NCBI RefSeq assembly: GCF_036227225.1
Contig: NZ_CP109444.1
Location: forward strand, 9,405,501 to 9,469,500
DNA from: Streptomyces sp. NBC_01478
GTDB lineage: Bacteria; Actinomycetota; Actinomycetes; Streptomycetales; Streptomycetaceae
Direction: 5' to 3'
Length of the DNA stretch: 64,000 nt
Shown piece after piece: positions 34,087 to 42,677 of this stretch. The notes beneath the pieces were generated by a model. The model worked only from the letters and a program-made list of their open reading frames with translations. It was not told where the DNA came from and ran no database searches. The first letter of the stretch is position 1. Each line of letters opens with the position of its first letter. Position numbers and translations under genes: made by a program.

Positions 34087-34127
34087 CGCTTCCGGTGCGG
34101 CCCGAACTTCCGGCCGCACCGGAAGCG
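34087..34127 (-). terminator. Stem-loop between precursor gene and radical SAM gene
   Basis: Perfect 16-bp arms CGCTTCCGGTGCGGCC (34087-34102) and complement (34112-34127) with a 9-nt loop. There is no U-tract after the stem on the minus strand. This placement is typical of RiPP operons, where partial termination or RNA stabilisation keeps precursor levels above enzyme levels. Confidence 0.75.
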
Positions 34128-34155
34128 ATGGAAAACCCAGATCAGGTGGGCCTCG

Positions 34156-34245
34156 TCAGAACCTGCCGGTTATGATCGGTATCGTGATCGTGGCCGATTC
34201 AGTGCCTTCGGTCTGCGGGTCGTTGTCGACGACTGTCTTCTCCAC
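34156..34245 (-). CDS. Candidate RiPP precursor peptide (29 residues)
   Basis: A minus-strand frame of 30 codons begins with GTG at 34245 behind a near-perfect ribosome site (GAGGGGAGGAA, spacing about six) and ends with TGA at 34156. The N-terminal part starts MEKTVVDNDPQTEG and is acidic and polar, like a leader. The C-terminal part ends TITIPIITGRF, rich in beta-branched Ile and Thr that a C-methyltransferase could modify. No other start exists in this frame back to the stop at 34318. It is followed by a strong stem-loop and the radical SAM gene. Confidence 0.65.
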   Translation of the reverse strand: MEKTVVDNDPQTEGTESATITIPIITGRF

Positions 34246-34494
34246 GGCGTTCCTCCCCTCAGTCGCTCGATGGGGCCGACACGCGAATGGTGCGTAGCTG
34301 CGCCGGCGAGTCGTAACTCACCGGACAGCGTGGGCTGTTCAGAGCGGGCTGTCGTGCTCTGTTCCGCTCAGCGGACCGGACCCGACGCCACCGCTACGGG
34401 TCGGCACTTGCAGGTGGCTGCTCCGCTCAACCACACAGGACACGGTCTGTTCAAGACAGGGCTGTTTCCGTTGAGCCCCTGTTCCCTGTGAGGT

Positions 34495-34991
34495 GTTCGG
34501 CTTCAGCCCGGACGATGTCCGCGACGGCTTCGTGCACGTGGAGCGGCAGATCCTCCTGCACAAGTCGCGGCTGTACTTCGGTCCCCCCAAGGGACCTTGC
34601 ACGCGAGAACCGGCGCAAGGTGACGGTCCGGCTGCTCGTGTACACACGGCGGGGCGGCGCGATCAACCGCACCACTTGGAACACCGGGGCGCGGAAGCCT
34701 GCGCTTGGGACTGCGGGAGTTGTCTCTCCGCTCCCCGCGCAACAGCCGGGGGAGAAGCCGTCGCAGGTTTGGGAGCCGAGCCGCGAGCACGGCTTCCACG
34801 TCTTGCGCCATACGTACGCCTCCGTGATGCTCGAAGCAGGTGAGTCGATCGCCTCCCTCGCGAAGTGGCTGGGGCACTCCGACCCCGCGTTCACGCTCCG
34901 CACGTACACGCACTTCATACCGCAGGCCTGCGCCCGGGGACTGTCCGCGATCGTGGTCGGGGGCGTTGTTGCCGAAGGCCTTGCGTGGTGA
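34495..34991 (+). pseudogene. Decayed tyrosine recombinase (phage/ICE-type integrase), C-terminal part
   Basis: One frame reads FGFSPDDVRDGFVHVERQI and then LLHKSRLYFGPPKG. After a frameshift near 34,590 another gives RKVTVRLLVYTRRGGAINR and SQVWEPSREHGFHVLRHTYA, then LAKWLGHSDPAFTLRTYTHFIP. HVLRH, WLGH and the tyrosine in TYTHF are catalytic-domain motifs of tyrosine recombinases. The N-terminal domain and the first catalytic arginine region are missing or out of frame, so it is inactive. Confidence 0.75.
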
Positions 34992-35089
34992 GTCGATGAC
35001 GAGGAGTGAGGGAACGAGGACGTCGGCGATCACTACCGTCTACGAGTGGCGCGCTAACGGCCACGCCGCTGAAGTGGCGGATGATCGGG

Positions 35090-35290
35090 GCGTGTCATCG
35101 CGACGACCACTAAAGCTTCTCCTCGGCGCCAGCCAGGCTGACCTGGAGACCTTCGACCTCGCCGAGCCGGCCTTCCGTCTCGGCTTCGGTGACTTCGGGC
35201 GATCAAGTTGTCGCGGATCTCAGCAAGCCGTGTCCGTTGGCTGCTCGGCGAGAACAAGTCGCTCCAGGGCCAGGAGTTTCAACAGGCGTA
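35090..35290 (-). pseudogene. Fragment of a second mobile-element protein (coiled-coil segment)
   Basis: The minus strand shows RLAEIRDNLIAR and, in another frame, TEGRLGEVEGLQVSLAGAEE. Together they resemble the C-terminal helical part of actinobacterial transposon or integrase proteins as I remember them. At least one frameshift separates the two pieces. The surrounding 34,992-35,464 has no intact gene. Confidence 0.35.
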
Positions 35291-35464
35291 TGCCTGGGAG
35301 CCCGTGTCTTGCTGAGCACGGCTACCGATCAGGCCGTAACGGTCCTGGCCTCGATTGTCCGCAGGCTGGTTCCGCGCGGCTTGTACGGGTTGGTGCAGGA
35401 CTACCTCGACGGCGTCCTGGGCGGCTGACGCGTTCCTGAAGTGCGGCTGCTGCTGGTGCGTCGG

Positions 35465-35671
35465 TTATTGGCGCTTCGCTGTGCGGTCGCGCAGCAGCAG
35501 CCACTGACTCGCGCCGGTGCCGCCTGAGCGCGCGGCCGGTCCATGCAGGAGCACGGCGTAAGCCGTCCTCTCCGCCTTGCTGGGGGCGGCATACTGGCCT
35601 GGCGCCTCCGGGGTCGGGAATGACCTCGTCATGCCTTTCCAGGCCTTGTCCGCGTTCGGAGTGCTGAGCAT
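35465..35671 (-). CDS. Small hypothetical protein next to the right attachment site
   Basis: A 68-residue protein starting MLSTPNADKAWKGMTRSFP and ending SQWLLLRDRTAKRQ. The ribosome site CCCAGGAGGGCCG is excellent, which supports expression. The gene starts 35 bp inside the island from the attR core. I do not recognise a family. Its position would suit an excisionase or cargo gene, but it has no visible HTH. Confidence 0.5.
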   Translation of the reverse strand: MLSTPNADKAWKGMTRSFPTPEAPGQYAAPSKAERTAYAVLLHGPAARSGGTGASQWLLLRDRTAKRQ

Positions 35672-35694
35672 CGGCCCTCCTGGGCTCAATAGGG

Positions 35695-35940
35695 TCAGGC
35701 AGTGAAGTACACGCACGCGTGCGAGCAGCCCCGGTACGGGTTGACCGTCCACTCGAAGGGCATGCGGGACGCCCCCGGCACCCGGTTGATGATCGAGCGG
35801 GCCCGCACCTCGTGGAAGGTGATCCCGCGGAACGCGGGTGTGTCGAACGTACGGCTGACCACGGCGTCCGCGCCGAACAGCGCGGCGTCGGCCGCCCGGC
35901 TGTGACCGCCGGACTCCAGGGTGAGGTTCTCCCAGCGCAT
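35695..35940 (-). pseudogene. N-terminal part of the split Rv2578c-type radical SAM gene
   Basis: The frame starts at ATG 35940 behind AGGAGGCGTC. It reads MRWENLTLESGGHSR, then VVSRTFDTPAFRGITFHEVRA and MPFEWTVNPYRGCSHACVY. It enters the island with FTA and a stop. RGCSHACVYC would be the CxxxCxxC radical SAM cluster, so the insertion removes the third cysteine. The remainder lies at 26671-27480. Confidence 0.85.
35706..35714. other. Right attachment core AGTACACGC
   Basis: Identical to the left core. Island sequence (GGCAGTGA) is on its left and host gene sequence (ACGCGTGCGAGCAG) on its right. Confidence 0.7.
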
Positions 35941-36120
35941 GACGCCTCCTAGGTAGGCCTGCCCCTCGAGTGAAACACTTGTTCGAATTACTGTGCAAGT
36001 GTCATTCCCGATCGCTTCCGACGCCTTGAGGCACCCCGATTTGGGTGGCCGTGGGCGGGGGTGGTTGGCTTGCCCCGACCCCGACAACCGATGTCCTGAC
36101 TCATGTCCTGGAGGAAACCG

Positions 36121-36564
36121 ATGGCGCAGGTCGAGGCGACTACCGAGCGGGTCGTCGCAGCCGACGCGGAGGCTGTCTTCGACGCCCTCGCCGACTACAG
36201 CGGCACGCGCGCGAAGGTGCTGCCCGAGCAGTTCAGCGAGTACGAGGTGCGCGAGGGCGGCGACGGCGAGGGCACCCTCGTCCACTGGAAGCTCCAGGCC
36301 ACCAGCAAGCGCGTCCGCGACTGCCTCCTGGAGGTCAGCGAGCCCACCGACGGCGAACTGGTCGAGAAGGACCGCAACTCCACCATGGTCACCACCTGGC
36401 GGGTCACCCCGGCCGGCGAGGGCAAGTCCCGCGTCGTCGTGACCAGCACCTGGAACGGCGCCACGGGCATCGGCGGCTTCTTCGAGCGGACCTTCGCCCC
36501 CAAGGGCCTCGGCCGGATCTACGACCTGGTGCTCGACAGGCTCGCCGCCGAGGTCGAGAAGTAG
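36121..36564 (+). CDS. SRPBCC (START-like) family protein
   Basis: A 147-residue polyketide-cyclase/dehydrase-like protein. AQVEATTERVVAADAEAVFDALADYSG is the usual beta1-alpha1 start, TTWRVTPAGEGKSRVVVTSTW forms the central strands, and the C-terminal helix carries GLGRIYDLVLDRLAAEVEK. The family binds hydrophobic ligands in a helix-grip cavity; the ligand here is unknown. TCCTGGAGGAAACCG precedes the ATG. A small stem-loop (36584-36603) follows the gene. Confidence 0.85.
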   Translation: MAQVEATTERVVAADAEAVFDALADYSGTRAKVLPEQFSEYEVREGGDGEGTLVHWKLQATSKRVRDCLLEVSEPTDGELVEKDRNSTMVTTWRVTPAGEGKSRVVVTSTWNGATGIGGFFERTFAPKGLGRIYDLVLDRLAAEVEK

Positions 36565-36583
36565 GCCCCAAGGGCCAAGCCCC

Positions 36584-36603
36584 CAGGGCGTGTTGACGCC
36601 CTG
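36584..36603 (+). terminator. Short stem-loop after the SRPBCC gene
   Basis: CAGGGCGT-GTTG-ACGCCCTG, a perfect 8-bp stem with a tetraloop 20 bp after the stop. There is no U-tract. Confidence 0.5.
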
Positions 36604-36730
36604 ACGGCGTCCCTCACCGGTTCGGGTGGATCTCCGTCCGGGCCGGGCGTACGCCGTAACTCGTCACGCTTGCTCGCAGTTGTCGCCCAAAGCGGGAATT
36701 GTGCGGCAGGCGCGACGAGGGGAGCGGTAC

Positions 36731-39121
36731 GTGGGCGGGACGACTCTGGTGCAGGACGAACAGGCCCCGGCACCCCCGGAAACACCCGTCCCCGCACCCG
36801 TCGACAAGGCCGAACTCAGCCCGCGCCGCGTGCGGTTGGTGTTCCTCGGGCTGATGCTCGCCCTGCTCCTCGCCGCGCTCGACCAGATGATCGTCGCCAC
36901 CGCGCTCCCCAAGATCGTCGGCGAACTGCACGGCCTGGAGAAGATGTCCTGGGCGATCACCGCCTACCTTCTCACCTCCACGATCGGCCTGCCGGTCTAC
37001 GGCAAACTCGGCGACCTCCTCGGCCGCAAGAGCGTGTTCCAGTTCGCGATCGGCGTCTTCGTCGTCGGCTCCGCGCTCGCGGGCCGCGCCCAGTCCATGG
37101 ACCAACTCATCGCCTTCCGCGCGGTGCAGGGCATCGGCGCCGGCGGACTCATGATCGGCGTGCAGGCGATCATCGCGGACATCGTGCCGCCCCGGGAGCG
37201 CGGCCGCTTCATGGGCCTGATCGGCGCCACCTTCGGACTCGCCTCCGTGGCGGGCCCGTTGCTCGGCGGCTACTTCACGGACCACCTCTCCTGGAGGTGG
37301 TGCTTCTATGTCAACGTGCCCTTCGGCGTGGTGACGTTCGCCGTCGTGACCGTCGTACTGAAACTGCCGAGGCCGACCGCCAAGGCGCGCCTCGACCTCC
37401 TCGGCGCACTGCTCCTCGCCGCCGCGTCGACGTGCCTGGTGCTGCTGACCAGTTGGGGCGGGACCGAGTACGGCTGGGGCTCGCGCGTGATCCTCGGACT
37501 CGGGGCGGGAGCCGTGGCCGCCGCGGTCCTCTTCCTCGTCGCCGAGCGCTTCGCGCCCGAACCCCTCATCCCGCTACGGCTGTTCAAGGACGCCGTCTTC
37601 AACGTCACCGCTCTGGTGGGCCTGGTGATCGGCGTCGCGCTGTTCGGCGCCGCCAGCTATCTGCCGACCTTCCTGCAGATGGTCGACGGGGCCAGCGCCA
37701 CCGAGTCCGGACTGCTGATGCTGCCCATGATGGGCGGCATCGTCGGAGCGTCCATCGTCTCCGGCCAACTCATCAGCCACACCGGCCGCTACAAGATCTA
37801 CCCCGTCCTCGGCAGCGCGCTGGCCACCCTCGGCATGTGGCTGCTGTCCCGGCTCGAAGTCGACACGTCCCGGCTCCAGTACAGCGTCTGGATGGCCGTC
37901 CTCGGCGCCGGCATCGGCATGGTGATGCCCGTCCTCGTCCTCGCCGTGCAGAACTCCGTACGGCCCGCCGACCTCGGCACCGCCACCAGCGCCAACAACT
38001 ACTTCCGGCAGATCGGCGGCAGCGTCGGCGCCGCGATCTTCGGCACGCTCTTCGCCGACCGGCTCGCCGACGCCCTGCGCGAACGCCTCCCCACGCGCGC
38101 GGGTGCCGGCCTCCCCGACCCCCAGTCCATCACCCCGCAGCTCGTCCACACGCTGCCCCCGGCGCTGCGCGACAGCTACATCCGGGCCTACGCCGACGCC
38201 ATGCCCCGGATCTTCCTCTACCTGGTGCCGGTGCTCGCCCTCGGCCTGCTCATCGCCTTCTTCCTCAAGGAGAGACCACTGGTGTCCCACAACGCCCCCG
38301 CCGAGACCTCGGAGACCGCGCCCCTCAACTCCCCGATCCCGCAGGCACGTTCGTCCTACGCGGCCGGAATCCCGGTCTGCGGCACGGTGCAGCACCCGGA
38401 CGGGACCGTCGTGCCCCGGGCCGCGCTCACCCTCATCGACGTCTCCGGGCAGCAGATCGGGCGCGGCGCCAGCGGCGCGGACGGACGGTACGCGCTGTCG
38501 ACGCCCGGGTCCGGGGCGTACGTCCTGATCGCGGCGGCCGGCGGGCACCAGCCGCAGGCGGTGTCCGTGACCGTGGGGGAGCGGCCCGTCGAACTGGACG
38601 TCGTCCTCGGCGGCGCCGGACGCCTCGCCGGGAGTGTGCTGACCGCGGACGGCACCCCGGTGCGGGAGGCCGCCGTGACGCTCACCAACGTGCACGGCGA
38701 GGTCGTCGCCGGCACCCGCAGCGGGCGCGAAGGCACCTATGTGATCAGCGAGTTGGTGGCCGGCGAGTACACCCTCGCCGCCAGCGCGCCCGCGTTCCGC
38801 CCGGCCGCGCTCCCCGTCAGCGTCCAGGCGTCCCGCGAGACCCGTCAGGACGTCGAACTCGCGGGCGGCGCCCTGCTGCGCGGCACCGTCAGGGCGAGCG
38901 GCGGGCGCCCCGTCGAGGACGCGCGCGTGACGCTCCTCGACGCGGCGGGCAACGTCGTCGACACCCTCACCACCGGACCCGACGGCACCTTCCGGTTCGT
39001 CGATCTGTCCTCCGGCGAGTACACGGTGATCGCCGCCGGGTATCCGCCCGTGGCCACCGTGCTCCAAGTGGCGGGCGGGGGACGCACCGAGCGCGATCTG
39101 CAACTCGGCCACGAGGACTGA
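36731..39121 (+). CDS. DHA2-type MFS exporter fused to three carboxypeptidase-regulatory-like domains
   Basis: A 796-residue protein. Residues 30-510 form a 14-helix EmrB/QacA-type drug exporter: [17 protein letters not shown] in helix 1, [13 protein letters not shown] in the helix 2-3 loop, and [25 protein letters not shown] as motif C. After a linker ([14 protein letters not shown]) come three Ig-like beta-sandwich units at about 545-625, 626-711 and 712-796. Each has the pattern GxVxxxDGxPVxxAxVTLxDxxGxxV then GxDGxYxxxxLxxGxYT. The GTG start follows GAGGGGAGCGG. Domain-fused exporters of this kind are unusual. Confidence 0.88.
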   Translation: MGGTTLVQDEQAPAPPETPVPAPVDKAELSPRRVRLVFLGLMLALLLAALDQMIVATALPKIVGELHGLEKMSWAITAYLLTSTIGLPVYGKLGDLLGRKSVFQFAIGVFVVGSALAGRAQSMDQLIAFRAVQGIGAGGLMIGVQAIIADIVPPRERGRFMGLIGATFGLASVAGPLLGGYFTDHLSWRWCFYVNVPFGVVTFAVVTVVLKLPRPTAKARLDLLGALLLAAASTCLVLLTSWGGTEYGWGSRVILGLGAGAVAAAVLFLVAERFAPEPLIPLRLFKDAVFNVTALVGLVIGVALFGAASYLPTFLQMVDGASATESGLLMLPMMGGIVGASIVSGQLISHTGRYKIYPVLGSALATLGMWLLSRLEVDTSRLQYSVWMAVLGAGIGMVMPVLVLAVQNSVRPADLGTATSANNYFRQIGGSVGAAIFGTLFADRLADALRERLPTRAGAGLPDPQSITPQLVHTLPPALRDSYIRAYADAMPRIFLYLVPVLALGLLIAFFLKERPLVSHNAPAETSETAPLNSPIPQARSSYAAGIPVCGTVQHPDGTVVPRAALTLIDVSGQQIGRGASGADGRYALSTPGSGAYVLIAAAGGHQPQAVSVTVGERPVELDVVLGGAGRLAGSVLTADGTPVREAAVTLTNVHGEVVAGTRSGREGTYVISELVAGEYTLAASAPAFRPAALPVSVQASRETRQDVELAGGALLRGTVRASGGRPVEDARVTLLDAAGNVVDTLTTGPDGTFRFVDLSSGEYTVIAAGYPPVATVLQVAGGGRTERDLQLGHED

Positions 39122-39271
39122 CCCCCCGCCCCAGGGGGCGCGCAGGCGCACGCCGGTGCGGATCGGCCGGAACCAATTCCAGGAATGCCACACATCGCCA
39201 CCGGCCGCCCCCGTAGCGTGGTCAGTGGCGCAACAGATCTTGCGGAGCCGTGCGGAGAGAGGGCCTGGGCC

Positions 39272-41773
39272 ATGGACCGTGGCACCGAACGGGAGACACC
39301 TCCCGGCCGCGGGGCCGGGGACGAGGCGGTGGCGGAATACTCCGCGGCCGGCCGTATCCCCCTCGCTGTGATCCTCGTCGACCGCGACGGCCTGGTCTCG
39401 CACTGGAGCCGCGGCGCCCGACGCCTGTTCGGCGCCACCAGGGAAGAGGCGATCGGCCAGCCCGCCCTCGACCTCCTCCCCGTCTCCGGCGCCCTGCCCG
39501 ACGACGAGGAGACCGGTCCCTACGGCGCGTTCACCGCCTACGACGGACTCGGCCCCGATTTGGAGTCCTCCCTCGACGGACGGCTGTCCTACCCGGCCGC
39601 GGGCCGCGCCCGCCTCACCGTCCCCGAGCGAAGCGAGACGGGTGTCCCGCCGGCCGAAGACTGGGGGAGGGACCGTGTGGACGTCCTGTGGTGGGCCTAC
39701 CCCCTGGTCGGCCCCGGACAGGAGCGGCTGCTCGTGCTCGCCGCCGACGCGGGCGGCCTGCGCCAGGACCTCCCCGAAGGGGACGTGGCCTTCGAGCGCA
39801 TAGCCCCCGGCTTCGCCCTGCACACCGACTTCCCCGGCGCCGAGGAACTCGCCCGCAGGCTCCCCGAGATCCTGCCCAGCATGAGCGTCGACGAGAGCGC
39901 CCGCATCGTCGCCCAGGTCCTCGAACTGGGCTATCCCGTCCTGGAGTTCAGCCAGAACGAGCGGGTGCCGGTGACCCCCGACTGGGGCGTCGCCCGCCGC
40001 GCCGAGCGCAAGGCGCGCCGCGAGCGGGTCGCCCTCGCGGTCGCGGAGGGGCGGCCCGTGCCCCAGGAGACCGACGACGAGGGCGAGGACCTCGAATACG
40101 CCGCCGTACGCGAGCGGTTGGAGTTCCTCAACGAGGTCAGCGGCCGCATCGGCACCTCGCTCGACCTCGCGCAGACCATTGTCGAGGTCAGCAAGGCCGT
40201 CGTCCCCAAGTTCACCGACGTCGCTGGCACCTATCTGCGTGAACAGGTCGTCGCCGGCGAGGGGTTCCCGGACGGCGTGCCCGACACCACCACCATGTGG
40301 CACCGCGTCGCCCTGGAGCACACCGACGAACCCGGCCGCTGGGACGACGTCGTACCGGTCGGCGAGGCCATGCCGTTCCCGGCGCACACCCCGTTCTTCC
40401 AGTGCATGACCACCGGCGACCCCGTCCTCGTGCCGCGCATCAGCGAGCAGATGGGGCACATGATCGCCTCGCAGTTCGAGAAGCGCGACATCCGGCCGCT
40501 GATCACCGGCCGCTCCATGCTGGTCGTCCCGCTCAAGGCCCGCAACGTCGTCCTCGGCTTCATGATCCTGCTGCGCCACCCGGAGCGCGTCGAGTTCAAC
40601 GACATGGACCGCGTCACCGGCGCCGAACTCGCCGCCCGCGCGGGCCTCGTGCTCGACAACGCGCGCATGTACACCTACCAGGAGAGTGTCGCCGAGACCC
40701 TCCAGGACAGCATGCTGCCGCACATCCCGGCGCGCATGGCGGGCTGCGACATCGCCACCCGCTATCTGCCGGGCACACTCCTCGGCCGGGTCGGCGGCGA
40801 CTGGTTCGACTCGGTGAAACTGCCCGGCGCCCGCACCGCGCTCGTCGTCGGCGACGTCATGGGCCACGGCCTCAACTCGGCCGCGATGATGGGCCAGTTG
40901 CGCACCGCCGTGCAGACCATGGCCGCCATGGACCTCCCGCCCGCCCAACTCCTCCGCAACCTCGACGACCTGGCCCAGCGCCTCGGCGACTCGTACCTCG
41001 CGACCTGCCTCTACGTGATCTACGACCCGATCGGCGGCGAACTCCACATCGCCAACGCGGGCCACATCCCGCCGGTGATCGTGCGGGCCGACGACGGCCG
41101 CAGCGAACTGCTCGACCTGCCCACCGGGGCGCCCATCGGCGTCGGCGGGGTGCCCTTCGAGGCGGTACGCGTGCGCGTGGAGCCCGGCGACCGGCTGGTG
41201 ATGTGCACCGACGGACTCGTCGAGGTGCGCGGCGAGGACATCGGCGTAGGACTCGCGACGTTGAGCGAGTCCGCCGCGCATCCGGCCGCGTCCATGGACG
41301 ACGCCTGCGACACCATCATCCGCACCCTCAACACCCGCGGCGGCCGCAAGGACGACGTCGCGCTCCTGATGGCCCGCCTCAACGGCATCGAGCCGGACGA
41401 CGTCGCCGAGTGGCGGCTCACCCTCGACCCGGCCCAGGCCGCCCGCGCCCGCGCGGCGGTCCGCGAACAGGTCCACGAGTGGGGCCTGGCCAGACTCGCC
41501 GACACCGCCGCCCTGTTGGCGAGCGAGCTGGTCACCAACGCCGTACGGCATTCCCACGGCCGCCGGATCGAACTGCGTCTGGTGCGCGGCGACACCCTGC
41601 TGTGCGAGGTGGACGACGACGACCCCACCCTGCCCTCCCTGCTCAGCGCCGGCCCCGACGACGAGCACGGACGCGGACTGCACGTGGTCGGCGCGCTCGC
41701 CCGCGAATGGGGCGCCAGCCGTACGACCGCGGGCAAGACCGTCTGGTTCGAACTCACCCTGCCCCGCCGCTGA
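39272..41773 (+). CDS. Multi-domain PP2C-type (SpoIIE) phosphatase with PAS, GAF and HATPase domains
   Basis: An 833-residue signalling protein. A PAS-like domain is near residues 25-75 (IPLAVILVDRDGLVSHWSRGARRLFG). A GAF domain runs from about 280 to 470 (LEFLNEVSGRIGTSLDLAQTIVEV then VVPLKARNVVLGFMILLR). The PP2C/SpoIIE phosphatase is at about 475-705 (GGDWFDSVKLPGARTALVVGDVMGHG and MCTDGLVEVRG, DDVALLMARL). A RsbW-type anti-sigma kinase fold is at 710-833 (LLASELVTNAVRHS, DEHGRGLHVVGALA). Such proteins control anti-sigma factor antagonists. No membrane segments, so it is cytosolic. Confidence 0.9.
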   Translation: MDRGTERETPPGRGAGDEAVAEYSAAGRIPLAVILVDRDGLVSHWSRGARRLFGATREEAIGQPALDLLPVSGALPDDEETGPYGAFTAYDGLGPDLESSLDGRLSYPAAGRARLTVPERSETGVPPAEDWGRDRVDVLWWAYPLVGPGQERLLVLAADAGGLRQDLPEGDVAFERIAPGFALHTDFPGAEELARRLPEILPSMSVDESARIVAQVLELGYPVLEFSQNERVPVTPDWGVARRAERKARRERVALAVAEGRPVPQETDDEGEDLEYAAVRERLEFLNEVSGRIGTSLDLAQTIVEVSKAVVPKFTDVAGTYLREQVVAGEGFPDGVPDTTTMWHRVALEHTDEPGRWDDVVPVGEAMPFPAHTPFFQCMTTGDPVLVPRISEQMGHMIASQFEKRDIRPLITGRSMLVVPLKARNVVLGFMILLRHPERVEFNDMDRVTGAELAARAGLVLDNARMYTYQESVAETLQDSMLPHIPARMAGCDIATRYLPGTLLGRVGGDWFDSVKLPGARTALVVGDVMGHGLNSAAMMGQLRTAVQTMAAMDLPPAQLLRNLDDLAQRLGDSYLATCLYVIYDPIGGELHIANAGHIPPVIVRADDGRSELLDLPTGAPIGVGGVPFEAVRVRVEPGDRLVMCTDGLVEVRGEDIGVGLATLSESAAHPAASMDDACDTIIRTLNTRGGRKDDVALLMARLNGIEPDDVAEWRLTLDPAQAARARAAVREQVHEWGLARLADTAALLASELVTNAVRHSHGRRIELRLVRGDTLLCEVDDDDPTLPSLLSAGPDDEHGRGLHVVGALAREWGASRTTAGKTVWFELTLPRR

Positions 41774-41935
41774 AGCGCAGGTGACCGTGGGGGCGCACGG
41801 GGCGCACATCGGCGTACACGCGTCGAATGAGCGGTGAAGGAATGCGCCGTGCGCTTGTGAGCGGGACCCGGGCGCGATAGACCGTACTGGCCCGTCACTT
41901 ACGGCGGAACGGCCTTGCATCCTGGGGAGTTGGGC

Positions 41936-42661
41936 ATGAGTGTGACCAGTCGGTACCGGGAGGCCTGGGAAGGTTTCTGGCGCGAGGCGCCCGACGGGCA
42001 GGGAGCCGTCTTCTGGGACGCGGCGGCGGCACAGACCGTCGGGCTCCATCTCGCCCTGTTCGAACCGAAGTTGCGCGACCCCGGCCTCCAGATGGTGGAC
42101 CTCGGCTGCGGCAACGGCACGCAGACCCGGTTCCTCGCCGACCGGTTCACCCATGTCGTCGGCGTCGACCTGTCCGCCGCGGCCCTCGACCACGCCCGGC
42201 ACGCGGACCCGGCGGGGCAGGCGGCCTACCGGCTGCTGGACGCCGCCGACAAGACCGAGGTCGAGACCCTGCACGCCGAACTCGGCGACGCCAACGTCTA
42301 CATGAGGGGCGTACTGCACCAGGTCGATCCCGACGACCGGCAGCCGCTGGTGGACGGGATCGCCACGCTCGTCGGGGAGCGCGGCCACGCCTTCCTCGTC
42401 GAACTCGCCGAGGCCGCCCGCCCGATCCTCGGCGAACTGGCCCAGGACCCGGCCGGACCGCCCGCGAAACTCGCCCCGGTCCTCCGCCACGGCATCGTCC
42501 CCGGCGAGGTGGCCGACGACGAGGTGCACGAACTCCTGCGCGCGGCCGGCCTCGCCGTTCTCGCGAGCGGTGAACTGCCCCTGATCACCACCGAGTTCAG
42601 GGAAGACGGCGCACGCATCGAACTGCCGTCGAAGTGGCAGATCGTGGGCCGTACGTCCTGA
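41936..42661 (+). CDS. Class I SAM-dependent methyltransferase
   Basis: A 241-residue methyltransferase. MVDLGCGNGTQTRFLADRF is the SAM-binding motif I near residue 50, then VVGVDLSAAALDHAR and ANVYMRGVLHQVDPDDRQPLVDGIATLV. GGGGAGTTGGGC precedes the ATG. The acceptor is unknown. It ends at a terminator shared with the convergent SDR gene. Confidence 0.85.
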   Translation: MSVTSRYREAWEGFWREAPDGQGAVFWDAAAAQTVGLHLALFEPKLRDPGLQMVDLGCGNGTQTRFLADRFTHVVGVDLSAAALDHARHADPAGQAAYRLLDAADKTEVETLHAELGDANVYMRGVLHQVDPDDRQPLVDGIATLVGERGHAFLVELAEAARPILGELAQDPAGPPAKLAPVLRHGIVPGEVADDEVHELLRAAGLAVLASGELPLITTEFREDGARIELPSKWQIVGRTS

Positions 42662-42677
42662 GGAGGCAGGGAAGGCA

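Larger units (their letters stand above)
27472..35714. mobile_element. 8.2 kb genomic island inserted in an Rv2578c-type radical SAM gene
   Basis: The radical SAM gene reads ...RGCSHACVY up to 35706 and resumes ...VYCFARKSHSY at 27480, an uninterrupted homologue when joined. Both junctions carry AGTACACGC (27472-27480 and 35706-35714). Unit length from core to core is 8234 bp. The cargo is a RiPP-type locus plus decayed transposase, lysA and integrase fragments. No intact recombinase is seen, so the element is probably immobile now. Confidence 0.8.

Noticed and set aside
27472..35714. Classical transposon with terminal inverted repeats as the cause of the split gene
   Set aside because: The ends share a 9-bp direct core but no long inverted repeats, and the cargo is a biosynthetic operon. 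Site-specific integration fits better, although a 9-bp target duplication cannot be excluded from sequence alone.
37574..42529. 1651-codon minus-strand open frame opposite MFS, phosphatase and methyltransferase genes
   Set aside because: Despite its length it is antisense to three genes with clear domains and spans their intergenic spaces. No motif was found.
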